The notes beneath the pieces are model-generated. The model had not been told where the DNA came from. It ran no database searches and saw nothing but the letters and a program-made list of their open reading frames with translations. DNA of 30,014 bases from a virus, in IMG/VR virus record IMGVR_UViG_3300020162_002633, positions 1-30,014 of that record; one strand, 5' to 3'. Shown here one piece after another: positions 1 through 8,054 of this stretch. The stretch's first letter is position 1; each line of letters starts with the position of its first letter. The translations under genes were made by a program, and so were the position numbers.

Positions 1-73
1 TAGAAGTTGCGGTGATCCAACTGATCCACTCTTTAACTTGTTCTACTCTTTGTTTTGCACTAGTTTTACTCAT
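1..73 (-). CDS. Partial unknown gene, N-terminus only
   Basis: An ATG at position 73 opens a frame that stays open to the window edge, giving 24 codons beginning MSKTSAKQRVEQ. The leader is AT-rich (AATAAAAATAAAAAG) with no clear ribosome-binding site, like the neighbours. It follows the SWIM-type gene by 28 nt. The visible part is basic and probably helical, which is too little to assign a function. Confidence 0.5.
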   Translation of the reverse strand, partial: MSKTSAKQRVEQVKEWISWITATS

Positions 74-101
74 CTTTTTATTTTTATTAAATTTAATAAC
101 T

Positions 102-569
102 CTATTTGTCTAATCCAAGCTCTTTTTCAACTTCTTTCATATGCTTGCACTTTCTATCTTTTGCTCTATATTGTCCAGCACAATTACATTTTGCTTTACC
201 ATTTACCACTCTAACAACATAGAAACTGCCTGGTTCACTTTTTGATTCAAATTTGAACTCCTCGTTTGTTTTGAAAACATCAGCTGCTTTCTCTACATTT
301 TTTGGTTTCGGTTGAATCCAATTTATATCCTTTAATGTTGTTTGTGGATGAACCTTTTGATAACCAGGAACAATATATTTTTGCCCTGTTACTGAAGATG
401 TAAATAATGCAGGTGGATATATATGTTCGTGTGTATATTTGAATGCTTTAACTCCAACTACAGGACCAAACCCTCTACCAATTTTGAATGGTTTGTCTCC
501 GGGACGATAAACAATTCGGTGTCTAAATGTACCGTATTTGTTTGTATTTGTAAATTGAATCAACGACAT
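102..569 (-). CDS. SWIM-type zinc-finger protein
   Basis: This 155-aa protein ends in a CxC-x10-CxH arrangement (C128, C130, C141, H143) in the context NGKAKCNCAG...RKCKHMKEV. That is the zinc-binding pattern of SWIM domains, which bind DNA or protein partners. The first 100 residues are basic and rich in aromatic residues and match nothing I recognise. The start at 569 follows AAAGGTTATG, a leader shared by several genes here. It is the last complete gene of the small-gene run below the glycan operon. The zinc finger is seen directly; a nucleic-acid-binding role is inference. Confidence 0.7.
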   Translation of the reverse strand: MSLIQFTNTNKYGTFRHRIVYRPGDKPFKIGRGFGPVVGVKAFKYTHEHIYPPALFTSSVTGQKYIVPGYQKVHPQTTLKDINWIQPKPKNVEKAADVFKTNEEFKFESKSEPGSFYVVRVVNGKAKCNCAGQYRAKDRKCKHMKEVEKELGLDK

Positions 570-617
570 AACCTTTATTTTTTCTTCAATATACGAAAAA
601 TATTTCAGGTATCCAAA

Positions 618-923
618 TTACTTTTGCTTTTCTTTTAAGAAATTTATTGCTTTTACAATTTCAGCACAACCCTCATACAACTCATGTTTTTCATATATTG
701 GTAAATTCTGTTCCAATGTATTAACAAATTCGTGTCTATCAATTGTTATGTCGTATATGGTTTGTTCTTGCTCAATTAAAACGGAAAGTGCATGTAAATG
801 TCTTTTTCTGCCTTTCAAGTTCTTTAAAATCGTTTCAACTAATGCTTTAGATATTCTTAAATCACGTTGCGTTACTAACTCTTCAAATTCCTCACTGTCA
901 AACACACTAATTTCTGTTGCCAT
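618..923 (-). CDS. Unknown 101-aa protein
   Basis: An acidic N-terminus (FDSEEFEELV) is followed by predicted helices with a basic patch (KNLKGRKRHLHAL), ending in KEKQK. There are no transmembrane segments or cysteine clusters. The ATG at 923 follows the stop of the 51-aa gene by a single base, so the two are probably co-translated. I do not recognise a family; it is a plausible small soluble all-helical phage protein. Confidence 0.6.
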   Translation of the reverse strand: MATEISVFDSEEFEELVTQRDLRISKALVETILKNLKGRKRHLHALSVLIEQEQTIYDITIDRHEFVNTLEQNLPIYEKHELYEGCAEIVKAINFLKEKQK

Positions 924-924
924 A

Positions 925-1080
925 TTAAAATAAATCTAAAAAGTCCGTATTTATGTTTTTTTCCTTCAACTTACTAAACTTCTCATCGTTTTTGAGGATG
1001 TTTGTAGCGAGTTTCTCAAGATGTTTCTCCTTCTGTTTATCATAGTCTTTGACTATGCGAGCGTGTTTCTTTTTCTTCAT
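925..1080 (-). CDS. Small highly charged protein, 51 aa
   Basis: Reading the minus strand between the neighbouring genes gives an intact 51-codon frame from an ATG at 1080 to TAA at 925. It starts MKKKKHARIV and ends FLDLF. Lysine and glutamate dominate and it is probably a single long helix. It fills what would otherwise be a 200-nt gap and ends one base before the next ATG, which supports it as a real gene. ATATTTATAA (1086-1095), resembling the 14-bp promoter element described elsewhere, lies just upstream. Confidence 0.55.
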   Translation of the reverse strand: MKKKKHARIVKDYDKQKEKHLEKLATNILKNDEKFSKLKEKNINTDFLDLF

Positions 1081-1124
1081 CTTGCTTATAAATATAAGAA
1101 AAATACTTTAATTCTCCAAGTACT

Positions 1125-1772
1125 TTATTTTCTTCTCGAAACCAAAGAATATGGATCGTCCTCTACTTTTGTATCCCACAAACCTAATTCCTCCAATTTT
1201 TTCTTATGGTATTCATCAACCTGAAAATCAACCATATCACTCGTTTTATAAACGGTTTGATGTCCTTCCAACGCCTCCATATCCTTTTCATTAAACACGT
1301 TTCCTAAACGTATAAAATAACAGTTGTAACACGATAATTGACAATTACCATCCCTATAATTGTGTTTGTTGCCATCTTTAAAGAACATAATCAATGGTGT
1401 TTTCCCATCCGATTCTCTTCTCTCATCGTATGCACACCAATAACATTGCTCAATCATATATCCAGCCTCTACCATCTTGAATTTCAGCTTCTCTGGGGTG
1501 AATGAATTAGCATCCACTTTCCCATTCACTATATCCTCGATTGCAGGGTGTTTTTTTGAGGCATCGCTTATAAATTTGGGAATACCTTTACCACTTTGAT
1601 TCTTGTGTAAATCAAACAAAGATATCCCTGTTTCATCATCCTTATATGCCTTCATAAACGGCTTTAGATGCTGGTAAGAGCAGTTTAAATAACGAGCCGC
1701 CGCATATATTGAGCGGGTTTGCTTCATTGCTCTTAAACAATCCTCTTTTGATATGGGTTTTGCAATTGCCAT
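1125..1772 (-). CDS. HTH plus degenerate HNH-like zinc protein
   Basis: In this 215-aa protein, residues 14-43 look like a helix-turn-helix (IYAAARYLNCSYQHLKPFM). Residues 108-153 hold two CxxC pairs (C110/C113 and C148/C151) around a GNKHNYRDGN core, the layout of phage HNH endonucleases with structural zinc. The usual catalytic DH pair is replaced (IMFFKDG) and the final His is Tyr (CYNCYF). I therefore read it as an HNH fold that may have lost cleavage and kept DNA binding. It starts two bases after the DksA-like gene's stop. Confidence 0.65.
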   Translation of the reverse strand: MAIAKPISKEDCLRAMKQTRSIYAAARYLNCSYQHLKPFMKAYKDDETGISLFDLHKNQSGKGIPKFISDASKKHPAIEDIVNGKVDANSFTPEKLKFKMVEAGYMIEQCYWCAYDERRESDGKTPLIMFFKDGNKHNYRDGNCQLSCYNCYFIRLGNVFNEKDMEALEGHQTVYKTSDMVDFQVDEYHKKKLEELGLWDTKVEDDPYSLVSRRK

Positions 1773-1774
1773 AC

Positions 1775-2092
1775 TTACATATCCTCTAAACCATCAAGCA
1801 GTGTGTTATCCCAATCTGAAAAATCATCATCTCCATCCGAGTTCATTTCTGTTTTATCCAATGTATCGAATGTAGCTTTTTGTTTACTTAGTTTTTCAAA
1901 ACGATCAAACTCATCTGACTCCATAATTACCATGTCTGTCCACGTATGGTCTTTCTCACCAAACATAATTGGCACTCCTCGTTTTGCCCCTGTTGTTGAA
2001 CAATCAACACAAGTTCTAGCTGTTGGTAAAGCCTTTAAACGCAATGGGTTTATCACCTCTTTACATTTTAGACATTTTCTTTCTTCACTCAT
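1775..2092 (-). CDS. DksA/TraR-type C4 zinc-finger protein
   Basis: The ATG at 2092 gives a 105-aa protein with C7-x2-C10-x17-C28-x2-C31, exactly the cysteine spacing of the DksA/TraR zinc finger, in the context RKCLKCKEVINPLRLKA and RTCVDCST. DksA proteins act in the RNA polymerase secondary channel. This one lacks the long coiled coil with the acidic tip, so it is only the zinc-finger part plus an acidic tail (DGDDDFSDWDN). An in-frame ATG at 2197 would overlap the upstream gene by over 100 nt. The 2092 start gives an 8-nt overlap and puts the zinc finger at the N-terminus. A role at host RNA polymerase is inference. Confidence 0.72.
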   Translation of the reverse strand: MSEERKCLKCKEVINPLRLKALPTARTCVDCSTTGAKRGVPIMFGEKDHTWTDMVIMESDEFDRFEKLSKQKATFDTLDKTEMNSDGDDDFSDWDNTLLDGLEDM

Positions 2093-2459
2093 ATTTTTTA
2101 ATAAATTTATATAGTTGAGTTGGTGTTTTGATGATGTGCGATTTTCCTTGCTCATCAACCAAAGGTAAAATACCTCCATCCTCTGTAATACTCTCAAATA
2201 CCCACCATAGGATTATCTCTGTTTTAATCTCACCATAATGCTGTTCCATTAACATTTTAATTGAAATATAGAATGGATTTTCATTTGTTGCTGTAATCCC
2301 AATTGCTTGGAATAGAGCAGACACTGCCTCAATTTGACATAGTTGATCTAACAAACCCATGAAAAACTCTTCATCTTTCTTTTTGGCTGTTTTGGGGCTC
2401 TCCTCTATGGTGATTTTGGAGCCCAATATTTCGCTTATTTTTTTGAATTTTTCTTCCAT
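2085..2459 (-). CDS. Unknown 124-aa protein
   Basis: The first 35 residues are lysine-rich. Hydrophobic helices follow (FFMGLLDQLCQIEAVSALFQ and IILWWVFESI). The helices look amphipathic rather than membrane-spanning. It overlaps the 58-aa gene upstream by 25 nt and the DksA-like gene downstream by 8 nt, so it sits in a coupled group. AGAGG stands a few bases before the ATG at 2459, one of the few purine-rich leaders here. No family recognised. Confidence 0.6.
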   Translation of the reverse strand: MEEKFKKISEILGSKITIEESPKTAKKKDEEFFMGLLDQLCQIEAVSALFQAIGITATNENPFYISIKMLMEQHYGEIKTEIILWWVFESITEDGGILPLVDEQGKSHIIKTPTQLYKFIKKYE

Positions 2460-2611
2460 TCCTCTACTGTAAATATTTTTAAAAACTCGTTAACAGACAT
2501 TTGCTTGATATGTGCTGCTATTAAAATGGCATCATCTAAATTGATTGCCTCGAATTTACCGTGCGGTTCCTTTGTTTTGTCATCCGCGTTATAGTATATA
2601 TATAGTCTCAT
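2435..2611 (-). CDS. Small protein, 58 aa
   Basis: An ATG at 2611 opens a 58-codon frame (MRLYIYYNADDKTKEP...) ending at TAA 2435. It overlaps the next gene by 25 nt in another frame. It starts 22 nt after the last glycosyltransferase gene and accounts for the 2460-2633 gap. The sequence has the composition of a small soluble protein (acidic and basic residues mixed, aromatic N-terminus). Family unknown; an intact frame of the right size in an otherwise empty gap is the main support. Confidence 0.55.
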   Translation of the reverse strand: MRLYIYYNADDKTKEPHGKFEAINLDDAILIAAHIKQMSVNEFLKIFTVEEWKKNSKK

Positions 2612-2633
2612 TGGTTTGTGGGTGTTAGCAAGC

Positions 2634-3797
2634 TTAGTTTTTAATTAAATTATTTGTATATTCTTCCAAATGATTTATTTCTATGGTAAATATGTCTAAC
2701 TCAAATTTTCCTACCTCTCCACTTTCTTTTATAATGCTTGGTAGTTGTTGTAGTAATTGAAAGTTTTGTTGTGTTAATTGATTTGCATCAAATTCAATTA
2801 CAATATCGTTTTCACCAATTGGATCATTATTACTTTCTATAAATACTCTTTTTGATAAATTAAATGTTGTATTTTCTTGTTCTCTATCTATATAAATATC
2901 AATTATATCTTGATTTTCAATATAAATACGATCACACCATGGTTCTAGAATAGTTAATAATTGACCCGAGCAATTTTTTATTACATAAGCAATATTATAT
3001 TTAGGTAAAATGATAGGATATTGATATTCATCATTTTTAACCCAACTACCCCATTTACGTAAATAGTTTCTAGATGCTCGTTCAGAAACAATTTTATAAT
3101 AATCATCATCTTTACCTATTTGTTCATTCCATCTATGTCCTCTACAAGTTAAATGATAAACAAAAGCATCTCGTGATTGAATCAATTCATATCCTGCTAA
3201 AATCCAACGTTGGAAAATATCTGAATCTTCATATGGGAATGGGGCAAATATTGGATCATGTCCACCAATAGCTTGGAAATCGGATTTATAAATGATCCAT
3301 GGAGCAAACATTCCTCTTGTTATTTGGTCTTTAAATTCGGATTGGGCTTCTGAAACATATTGTTCAAATGACTCTATGTCTAGGGTATCAAAATCCATTC
3401 CAAAATCACAGATGATTTTTTCCTTTCCTTCAGGGTGAAGTGGTGGTTCAATTCTAGTAGCACAAACTACTTTACCAGGCTCTAAATGTTTAATTAGGTT
3501 TTCAATATAATTAGGCCCCAAAATCATATCAGCATGTAAAATACCTACAATTTCATTTGTAGCTAACTCAATACCTTTATCGTATAGAATAGTATGACCT
3601 ACTCGTTCTTCACTTCTGATGATTCTTGTTTTATTATTAGGTAATGTTTCTATTTCTTGCATCCATTCCCATGTTCCATCATTTGAACCATCATCTAATA
3701 GGATAACTTCTGCTTGAGAAGCATGTTTTTGAATACTAGCATAAACATTTTTTAAATGTTTTAAATTATTGTAACTTGGAATAATAAATGATATCAT
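2634..3797 (-). CDS. Family 2 glycosyltransferase
   Basis: This GT-A enzyme would transfer a sugar from a nucleotide-sugar donor. The N-terminus MISFIIPSYNN is the classic GT2 start, followed by VILLDDGSNDGT. The DxD-like metal site is HADMI near residue 90, and an acceptor-side motif is seen at FPYEDSDIFQRW. The last ~120 residues are an extra acidic domain. I chose the ATG at 3797, whose ATGA overlaps the upstream stop. An ATG at 3821 adds eight residues before the conserved start. It is the last gene of the glycan operon. Donor and acceptor cannot be told from sequence. Confidence 0.85.
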   Translation of the reverse strand: MISFIIPSYNNLKHLKNVYASIQKHASQAEVILLDDGSNDGTWEWMQEIETLPNNKTRIIRSEERVGHTILYDKGIELATNEIVGILHADMILGPNYIENLIKHLEPGKVVCATRIEPPLHPEGKEKIICDFGMDFDTLDIESFEQYVSEAQSEFKDQITRGMFAPWIIYKSDFQAIGGHDPIFAPFPYEDSDIFQRWILAGYELIQSRDAFVYHLTCRGHRWNEQIGKDDDYYKIVSERASRNYLRKWGSWVKNDEYQYPIILPKYNIAYVIKNCSGQLLTILEPWCDRIYIENQDIIDIYIDREQENTTFNLSKRVFIESNNDPIGENDIVIEFDANQLTQQNFQLLQQLPSIIKESGEVGKFELDIFTIEINHLEEYTNNLIKN

Positions 3798-4483
3798 AAT
3801 TTTTGTATTGTTAAGCCCCATATAACGTTGGGAGTGTGAATATTGTAATATGAATAATATTTTGGATCATTAATTTCTGAAGACATTTCTTCCCAATTCG
3901 TAAAATCATTCGAGAAGAAGAATTTTTCATTTGAAATAAAATAACCATTTCTTTGTAATTCTTGTTTAATTAGATTTTGTCTACGTTGATCATAGTATCT
4001 TAAAAATGGTTCACCTGATTCTTCATAGTTCATATAAGGTCCTGCAGGGAGTGTTATGATTAATTTAGATTCTTTATCTTTAAGAAGTTTACATGCTTTA
4101 TTAATTCCTAATATATCATGATTCCATCTACAAGTATCATCTTCTGCTAAACCATTAGCCATACGATTACCTGCAAACCAAAAACCAAAATGTTCAAATA
4201 CTGAAATAGAAATTATGAAATCATATTGGTTGGTTTCATTAAATTCTATAAAATCACATTGTATATGTTCCCAATTAGTATTTTTTCTTAACCAATATTC
4301 TGGTTTTGAGGGCATTATGTCGGTAGTGTTAACATTAACAAACCCTTTTTCATGAATAGTTTCAGATATACCTTCTATACCACCTTGACATTCTCCTATA
4401 ATTAATACTGATTTAGTATTATCGAGCAATTGATCAGCAAAGTAAGGTACTTCTACTATTTTTGTTCCTTGTAATGATATCAT
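3794..4483 (-). CDS. Class I SAM-dependent methyltransferase-like protein
   Basis: This 229-aa protein has a Rossmann-like start (SVLIIGECQGG), an acidic residue ending strand 2 (VNTTDIMPS), a D near the end of strand 3 (IQCDFIEF), and FIISISVFEHFGF. The last corresponds to the motif-IV region of class I methyltransferases that act on sugars. It resembles the DUF268/methyltransferase-11 type genes found in surface-glycan clusters. Overlaps of 4 nt on both sides tie it to glycosyltransferases. Likely role: O-methylation of a glycan. The fold is fairly clear; the substrate is inference. Confidence 0.65.
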   Translation of the reverse strand: MISLQGTKIVEVPYFADQLLDNTKSVLIIGECQGGIEGISETIHEKGFVNVNTTDIMPSKPEYWLRKNTNWEHIQCDFIEFNETNQYDFIISISVFEHFGFWFAGNRMANGLAEDDTCRWNHDILGINKACKLLKDKESKLIITLPAGPYMNYEESGEPFLRYYDQRRQNLIKQELQRNGYFISNEKFFFSNDFTNWEEMSSEINDPKYYSYYNIHTPNVIWGLTIQKL

Positions 4484-5202
4484 ATAGTGTAATTTTCTCC
4501 ATATTTTCTTAGGTCTAAATATACAGAATTATATTCAGATTTCCAAAAATAACTATTCATATTTTGATCTGCTTTTTGACAAAATTCACTTACTCCAATA
4601 TTAATTTTATTTTCTTTAAATGTTAAAGAGTTCATATGGGTAATTGTATTTGTATCAGATACAATAGTATTTAATTTATTTTTTTCCGAGATACACCCAG
4701 CGTAAAAATCTAATCCCCATCCATAGATCAATTCATCGGGGAAGTGTTGGATTTCCTCTAGAATATCTCGTCTGAGTAGGGGTGATTGGAAATCAATCCA
4801 TTTTACTTTACGTAAACCTTGTCCCCAATTCCACATTTGTTTCCAATGACATTGTTCCATTGAGGCATTTATAACTGTTGGAGAATAAACAGCTGCATCT
4901 GATTCTTTAGCTTCACGTAATGAGGTAGTTAAGAATGAAGGACCATGAAATACTAAATCATTATTTAAAAAATATAGATAATCATGATCTGTTGAGAGAA
5001 AATAATCTAATACAACATTGAAACCACCTCCAAAAAATATATTTTCTTCTAATTGGTGTGTTGTTGATTGAGCCAAAGATTCTTTTGAACCATTGTCAAC
5101 CACCATTAATTCACATTCATTAAATAATGGATCTTTTTTTAATTGATTAACTAAATTATCTGTCCATTGGGGGAGATTATGATTAAGTGTTGCTATTAAC
5201 AT
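4480..5202 (-). CDS. Family 2 glycosyltransferase
   Basis: This 240-aa protein starts MLIATLNHNLPQW and continues with LMVVDNGSKE, the nucleotide-binding part of GT-A enzymes. The DxD-equivalent is NND in YLYFLNNDLVF (about residue 80), as in rhamnosyltransferase-like GT2 proteins. GWGLDFY near residue 165 matches the acceptor-side ED/GxDxD region. It overlaps the upstream gene by 20 nt and the downstream methyltransferase by 4 nt. It is shorter than most GT2 enzymes and has no membrane segment, so it is probably cytosolic. Confidence 0.8.
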   Translation of the reverse strand: MLIATLNHNLPQWTDNLVNQLKKDPLFNECELMVVDNGSKESLAQSTTHQLEENIFFGGGFNVVLDYFLSTDHDYLYFLNNDLVFHGPSFLTTSLREAKESDAAVYSPTVINASMEQCHWKQMWNWGQGLRKVKWIDFQSPLLRRDILEEIQHFPDELIYGWGLDFYAGCISEKNKLNTIVSDTNTITHMNSLTFKENKINIGVSEFCQKADQNMNSYFWKSEYNSVYLDLRKYGENYTI

Positions 5203-6025
5203 AAGGAGGTTGTAATTGGTGGAAATAAAAATTTGTTTTAAACTGATTAAGTAAATGATTATATTTGGATTCTAATTTATTATGTGTTACCCAAATAGAT
5301 TGATTATCAGATAAGTTTTGGTTGTTGGCGCTAATGGAATTTTCTAAATATGGGAAATTGCCTGATCTTGATATTAAAAATGGGAATACTCCTTCAAAAT
5401 AATATCTATCTAATTTAGAAGTAAACCATTTATCAGTTATAAGCTTAAAAAATATATTTATGGGATCATGTGCTATAGCATATATAGTATGAATATAGAA
5501 GAAATTAGCATGAGTACAAGGGAGATCTTCAGAAATATCATTATCCCATAATTTAATTTCAACATCCTCTTCTCCATATTGTTTATTATGATCATATTCT
5601 AAACCTAACATACCATATGATCCTACTTTATTATCTATTATAAATGATTCTATAGTATCTTTTCGTAATAAAAAATTATTAATATACCACTCACGCAAAT
5701 AATCGCTATGGTTATTTACTCCACTCTTTGTGTGTACAAACCAATATACATCATATTGTTTTTTAGAATCATATAATAATTTTAAAGCAGCCTGGTAAGC
5801 AGAAGCATCACTTTCACTATATAATTCAGGTTGGGCTCTTAATATTTGAGTATTTAATCCATATTCTTCTATAATAGATTCTAAATTAGAAATACTATTT
5901 GGGTTGATTCCAATATATAAGTCAGAGGAGTTGAACTTAGTTTGGAACGTTTCCATAAATCTTCTAAGAACAAACTCACGATCAGGACTTAATATTGTTG
6001 CTGCAAATATAATACAACTGGGCAT
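5183..6025 (-). CDS. Putative glycan-synthesis protein, family uncertain
   Basis: This 280-aa protein is rich in aromatic residues. The segment YDVYWFVHTKSGVNN resembles the lHtK motif of RgpF/rhamnan-synthesis-F-like proteins, and FYIHTIYAIAHDP looks like a GT-A core strand. No clear DxD is visible. It sits between a methyltransferase and a GT2 gene in the same operon, so a glycosyltransferase or accessory role is likely. It overlaps the next start by 20 nt. Base composition is very AT-rich, with many AAT, TTA and ATA codons. Function is inferred mostly from context. Confidence 0.6.
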   Translation of the reverse strand: MPSCIIFAATILSPDREFVLRRFMETFQTKFNSSDLYIGINPNSISNLESIIEEYGLNTQILRAQPELYSESDASAYQAALKLLYDSKKQYDVYWFVHTKSGVNNHSDYLREWYINNFLLRKDTIESFIIDNKVGSYGMLGLEYDHNKQYGEEDVEIKLWDNDISEDLPCTHANFFYIHTIYAIAHDPINIFFKLITDKWFTSKLDRYYFEGVFPFLISRSGNFPYLENSISANNQNLSDNQSIWVTHNKLESKYNHLLNQFKTNFYFHQLQPPYVNSNT

Positions 6026-6029
6026 CTAA

Positions 6030-6644
6030 TTATTTTTTGATAATGAAGGCAATATCTGATACATTTGCTTTTTCAATATGAATTTCAGATACGTTTTCCA
6101 TCAAATATTTAATTTCACTTTCACTCATATTATTGCTAACTAACTCACCTGTATTTTTCCAGGTATGTAAAATCTCTAATGTATCAACATCACCTGGTCT
6201 TGTATATGCGGGGTTACCTGCTGTATGAAGATCTTCAATAACAAATGTACCGCCTGATTTTAAATATGGGAATAAAAACCCTAAAGTGATTTGTTGTTGA
6301 TGTTGCCAGTGACCTCCATCATCAATAATAATATCAAATTCATCAAATGTAGAGTTAATCAATTGTTGAAGTTGGTCTCGGTCGGATTGATCACATATTT
6401 TTATTTGTGTGTTTGGGAGCTGAACATGAGATAAATCTAAAATATCTGCACCTACTAAATTACCAATTGGGAAATATTCTCTCCACATTCTAATACTTTC
6501 ACCTTCCCATAATCCTATTTCTAAAAAATTATTTAGATTACTTCTATGTTTTGAAAAATATTTTTCATAGATATCTAAATACCCATGGTATATATTTCCT
6601 TTATCTGATTTGTAGTTTAAGCTAATTTCTTCTAGTGATTTCAT
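6030..6644 (-). CDS. Class I SAM methyltransferase (CmcI/MycE-like)
   Basis: The 204-aa protein carries an N-terminal SDKGNIYHGYLDIYEKYF signature, then motif I LEIGLWEGESIRMW, the motif-II acid in GADILDLS, and IIIDDGGHWQHQQ. The DDGGH stretch is typical of CmcI/macrocin-type O-methyltransferases, where the acids and His bind a metal next to the sugar hydroxyl. This fits methylation of a sugar in the glycan made by the operon. Gaps of 2-4 nt separate it from its neighbours. Family assignment is good; the substrate is unknown. Confidence 0.8.
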   Translation of the reverse strand: MKSLEEISLNYKSDKGNIYHGYLDIYEKYFSKHRSNLNNFLEIGLWEGESIRMWREYFPIGNLVGADILDLSHVQLPNTQIKICDQSDRDQLQQLINSTFDEFDIIIDDGGHWQHQQQITLGFLFPYLKSGGTFVIEDLHTAGNPAYTRPGDVDTLEILHTWKNTGELVSNNMSESEIKYLMENVSEIHIEKANVSDIAFIIKK

Positions 6645-6646
6645 AA

Positions 6647-7429
6647 TTAATTGAATTTATAAATTGATTGTAATCCAATACCTAAATAAAGTTTGGATAT
6701 TTTGTTTGGGGTATAATTAGTTTGTTTATCGTATTCGTATTGATGGGGGTAATGATAATTTTTAAATAATGGTCCTTTAGGCATTAATCGAATAGCTTGA
6801 CTATATAGTAACCATTCCCCATACCAAGTAAATTCAGAACCATTTACTTCAATTAAATCACTAAATTTTAATTTATTTGGGATTAAATAATTTTCTTCTA
6901 ATGATTTCCAAACTTTAGATGACCAAATTGTTGGTCCCGGACCAAAGTCATATATAGCCCCTTCTCTACCGAATAATTCCATTATATGTTTTCGTTCTTT
7001 GGTAAATGACTCATATGGATCAAAATTTAGTGGATATTTTTCCATAAACTCAAAAAACGACTTATATTCATGACATATTGTATAAGGGGTTTCATTATCA
7101 AACATAAAATCTGATATAGTAAAATCTTTAATGAAGATGCAATCTGAATCTATACAGACATAGTTTTCACATAATCCTAATTTCCAGAATTGGCTTTTTA
7201 CTATTTGTTGGCCTTTCCATCCTTCATTTAAACTATCAATATCTTCATCTTTTAAAAGAATATAATTACTTTCACCTAACTCTTTTTTGAATAATTCTAT
7301 ATCAGAAGATGGAACTGAAATGTAAAATGGGATATTGTCTATATTGTGTTTTGTAATGCTTTCTAATAAATCTTTAGCTCTATGTACGTCTAAATGATAA
7401 CTTTTACAATATAATACTATTTTATTCAT
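6647..7429 (-). CDS. DUF6492-like glycosyltransferase
   Basis: This 260-aa protein has FWKLGLCENYVCIDSDCIFIKDF near residues 82-104. This matches the 'L..D.D..f' donor-site motif of DUF6492-type GT-A proteins. GPGPTIWSSKVWKSL and WYGEWLLYSQ fit the acceptor part of the same fold. The N-terminus (MNKIVLYCKSY) is a typical GT-A first strand. It overlaps the PIG-L gene by 8 nt. The fold assignment is moderate; the transferred sugar is unknown. Confidence 0.7.
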   Translation of the reverse strand: MNKIVLYCKSYHLDVHRAKDLLESITKHNIDNIPFYISVPSSDIELFKKELGESNYILLKDEDIDSLNEGWKGQQIVKSQFWKLGLCENYVCIDSDCIFIKDFTISDFMFDNETPYTICHEYKSFFEFMEKYPLNFDPYESFTKERKHIMELFGREGAIYDFGPGPTIWSSKVWKSLEENYLIPNKLKFSDLIEVNGSEFTWYGEWLLYSQAIRLMPKGPLFKNYHYPHQYEYDKQTNYTPNKISKLYLGIGLQSIYKFN

Positions 7430-8054
7430 ATGCTGTAATTATTTTATATGATTCTACAAATCCTTGTCCTTTTTTCATACATTGAAAGTTAGTATGAAAT
7501 CCATCTAAAACAAATTCACCAAAATATTCATGATGTAATTGTGATTTAAATTCAAGTAACATTTTCTTCTTAATATAATAAAAATCTTTTAAAGAAACAA
7601 ATAAATTTGGAGTCCATTTATCTAAAGTTGATGGAGATTTGTATTGAATAATACTATATGGTTTAATTCTAGCTAATGGTGCTGCAAATGAAGATATTAA
7701 AACATGTTCAAAATGACTATCAGATTCTGAAGTGGTCATTATACAATCATAATCAAATTGTTTAGTGAAATTAGTTTCAATATAGTTTATCCATTCATCT
7801 ACTCCTAACTCTTTAAGAAATTTTACACCACTAAAATGTAAAGAATAATTGGATGCAGGAGTTGATTCCCAAGAATTTATTACTTCTTGAATTCTATCAG
7901 TTCCAGTTGTAGTATCACAATCCCCCCCTTGAGTTAAACATAAAATATCAAAATGAGTATCTTGATGTTTCAATACTACCCCAGCAATACTATATTCAGT
8001 ATCATCAGGGTGAGGACTTAAGCATAATACTCTATTAAAGTTTAAGAATTTCAT
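7422..8054 (-). CDS. PIG-L/LmbE family deacetylase
   Basis: The N-terminus carries the family hallmark PHPDDTE (residues 14-20), whose His and Asp bind the catalytic zinc. A second motif, SHFEHV (H114, H117), stands where the family has HxDHxxV. Members remove N-acetyl groups from GlcNAc-type sugars. Next to glycosyltransferases it probably deacetylates an amino sugar in the growing glycan or a precursor. Length (210 aa) is normal for the family. It overlaps the acyltransferase gene by 4 nt, a natural pairing for deacetylation followed by re-acylation. Confidence 0.85.
   Translation of the reverse strand: MKFLNFNRVLCLSPHPDDTEYSIAGVVLKHQDTHFDILCLTQGGDCDTTTGTDRIQEVINSWESTPASNYSLHFSGVKFLKELGVDEWINYIETNFTKQFDYDCIMTTSESDSHFEHVLISSFAAPLARIKPYSIIQYKSPSTLDKWTPNLFVSLKDFYYIKKKMLLEFKSQLHHEYFGEFVLDGFHTNFQCMKKGQGFVESYKIITAYE

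Noticed and set aside
2093-2197. Longer N-terminus for the DksA-like protein from an ATG at 2197
   Set aside because: It would overlap the previous gene by over 100 nt and adds a region unlike any zinc-finger protein; the 2092 ATG fits the usual short overlap.
2612-2640. Possible terminator after the last glycosyltransferase (AAGCTTGCTAA region)
   Set aside because: Only a 3-bp stem could form and there is no U-tract, so read-through to the small genes is more likely.
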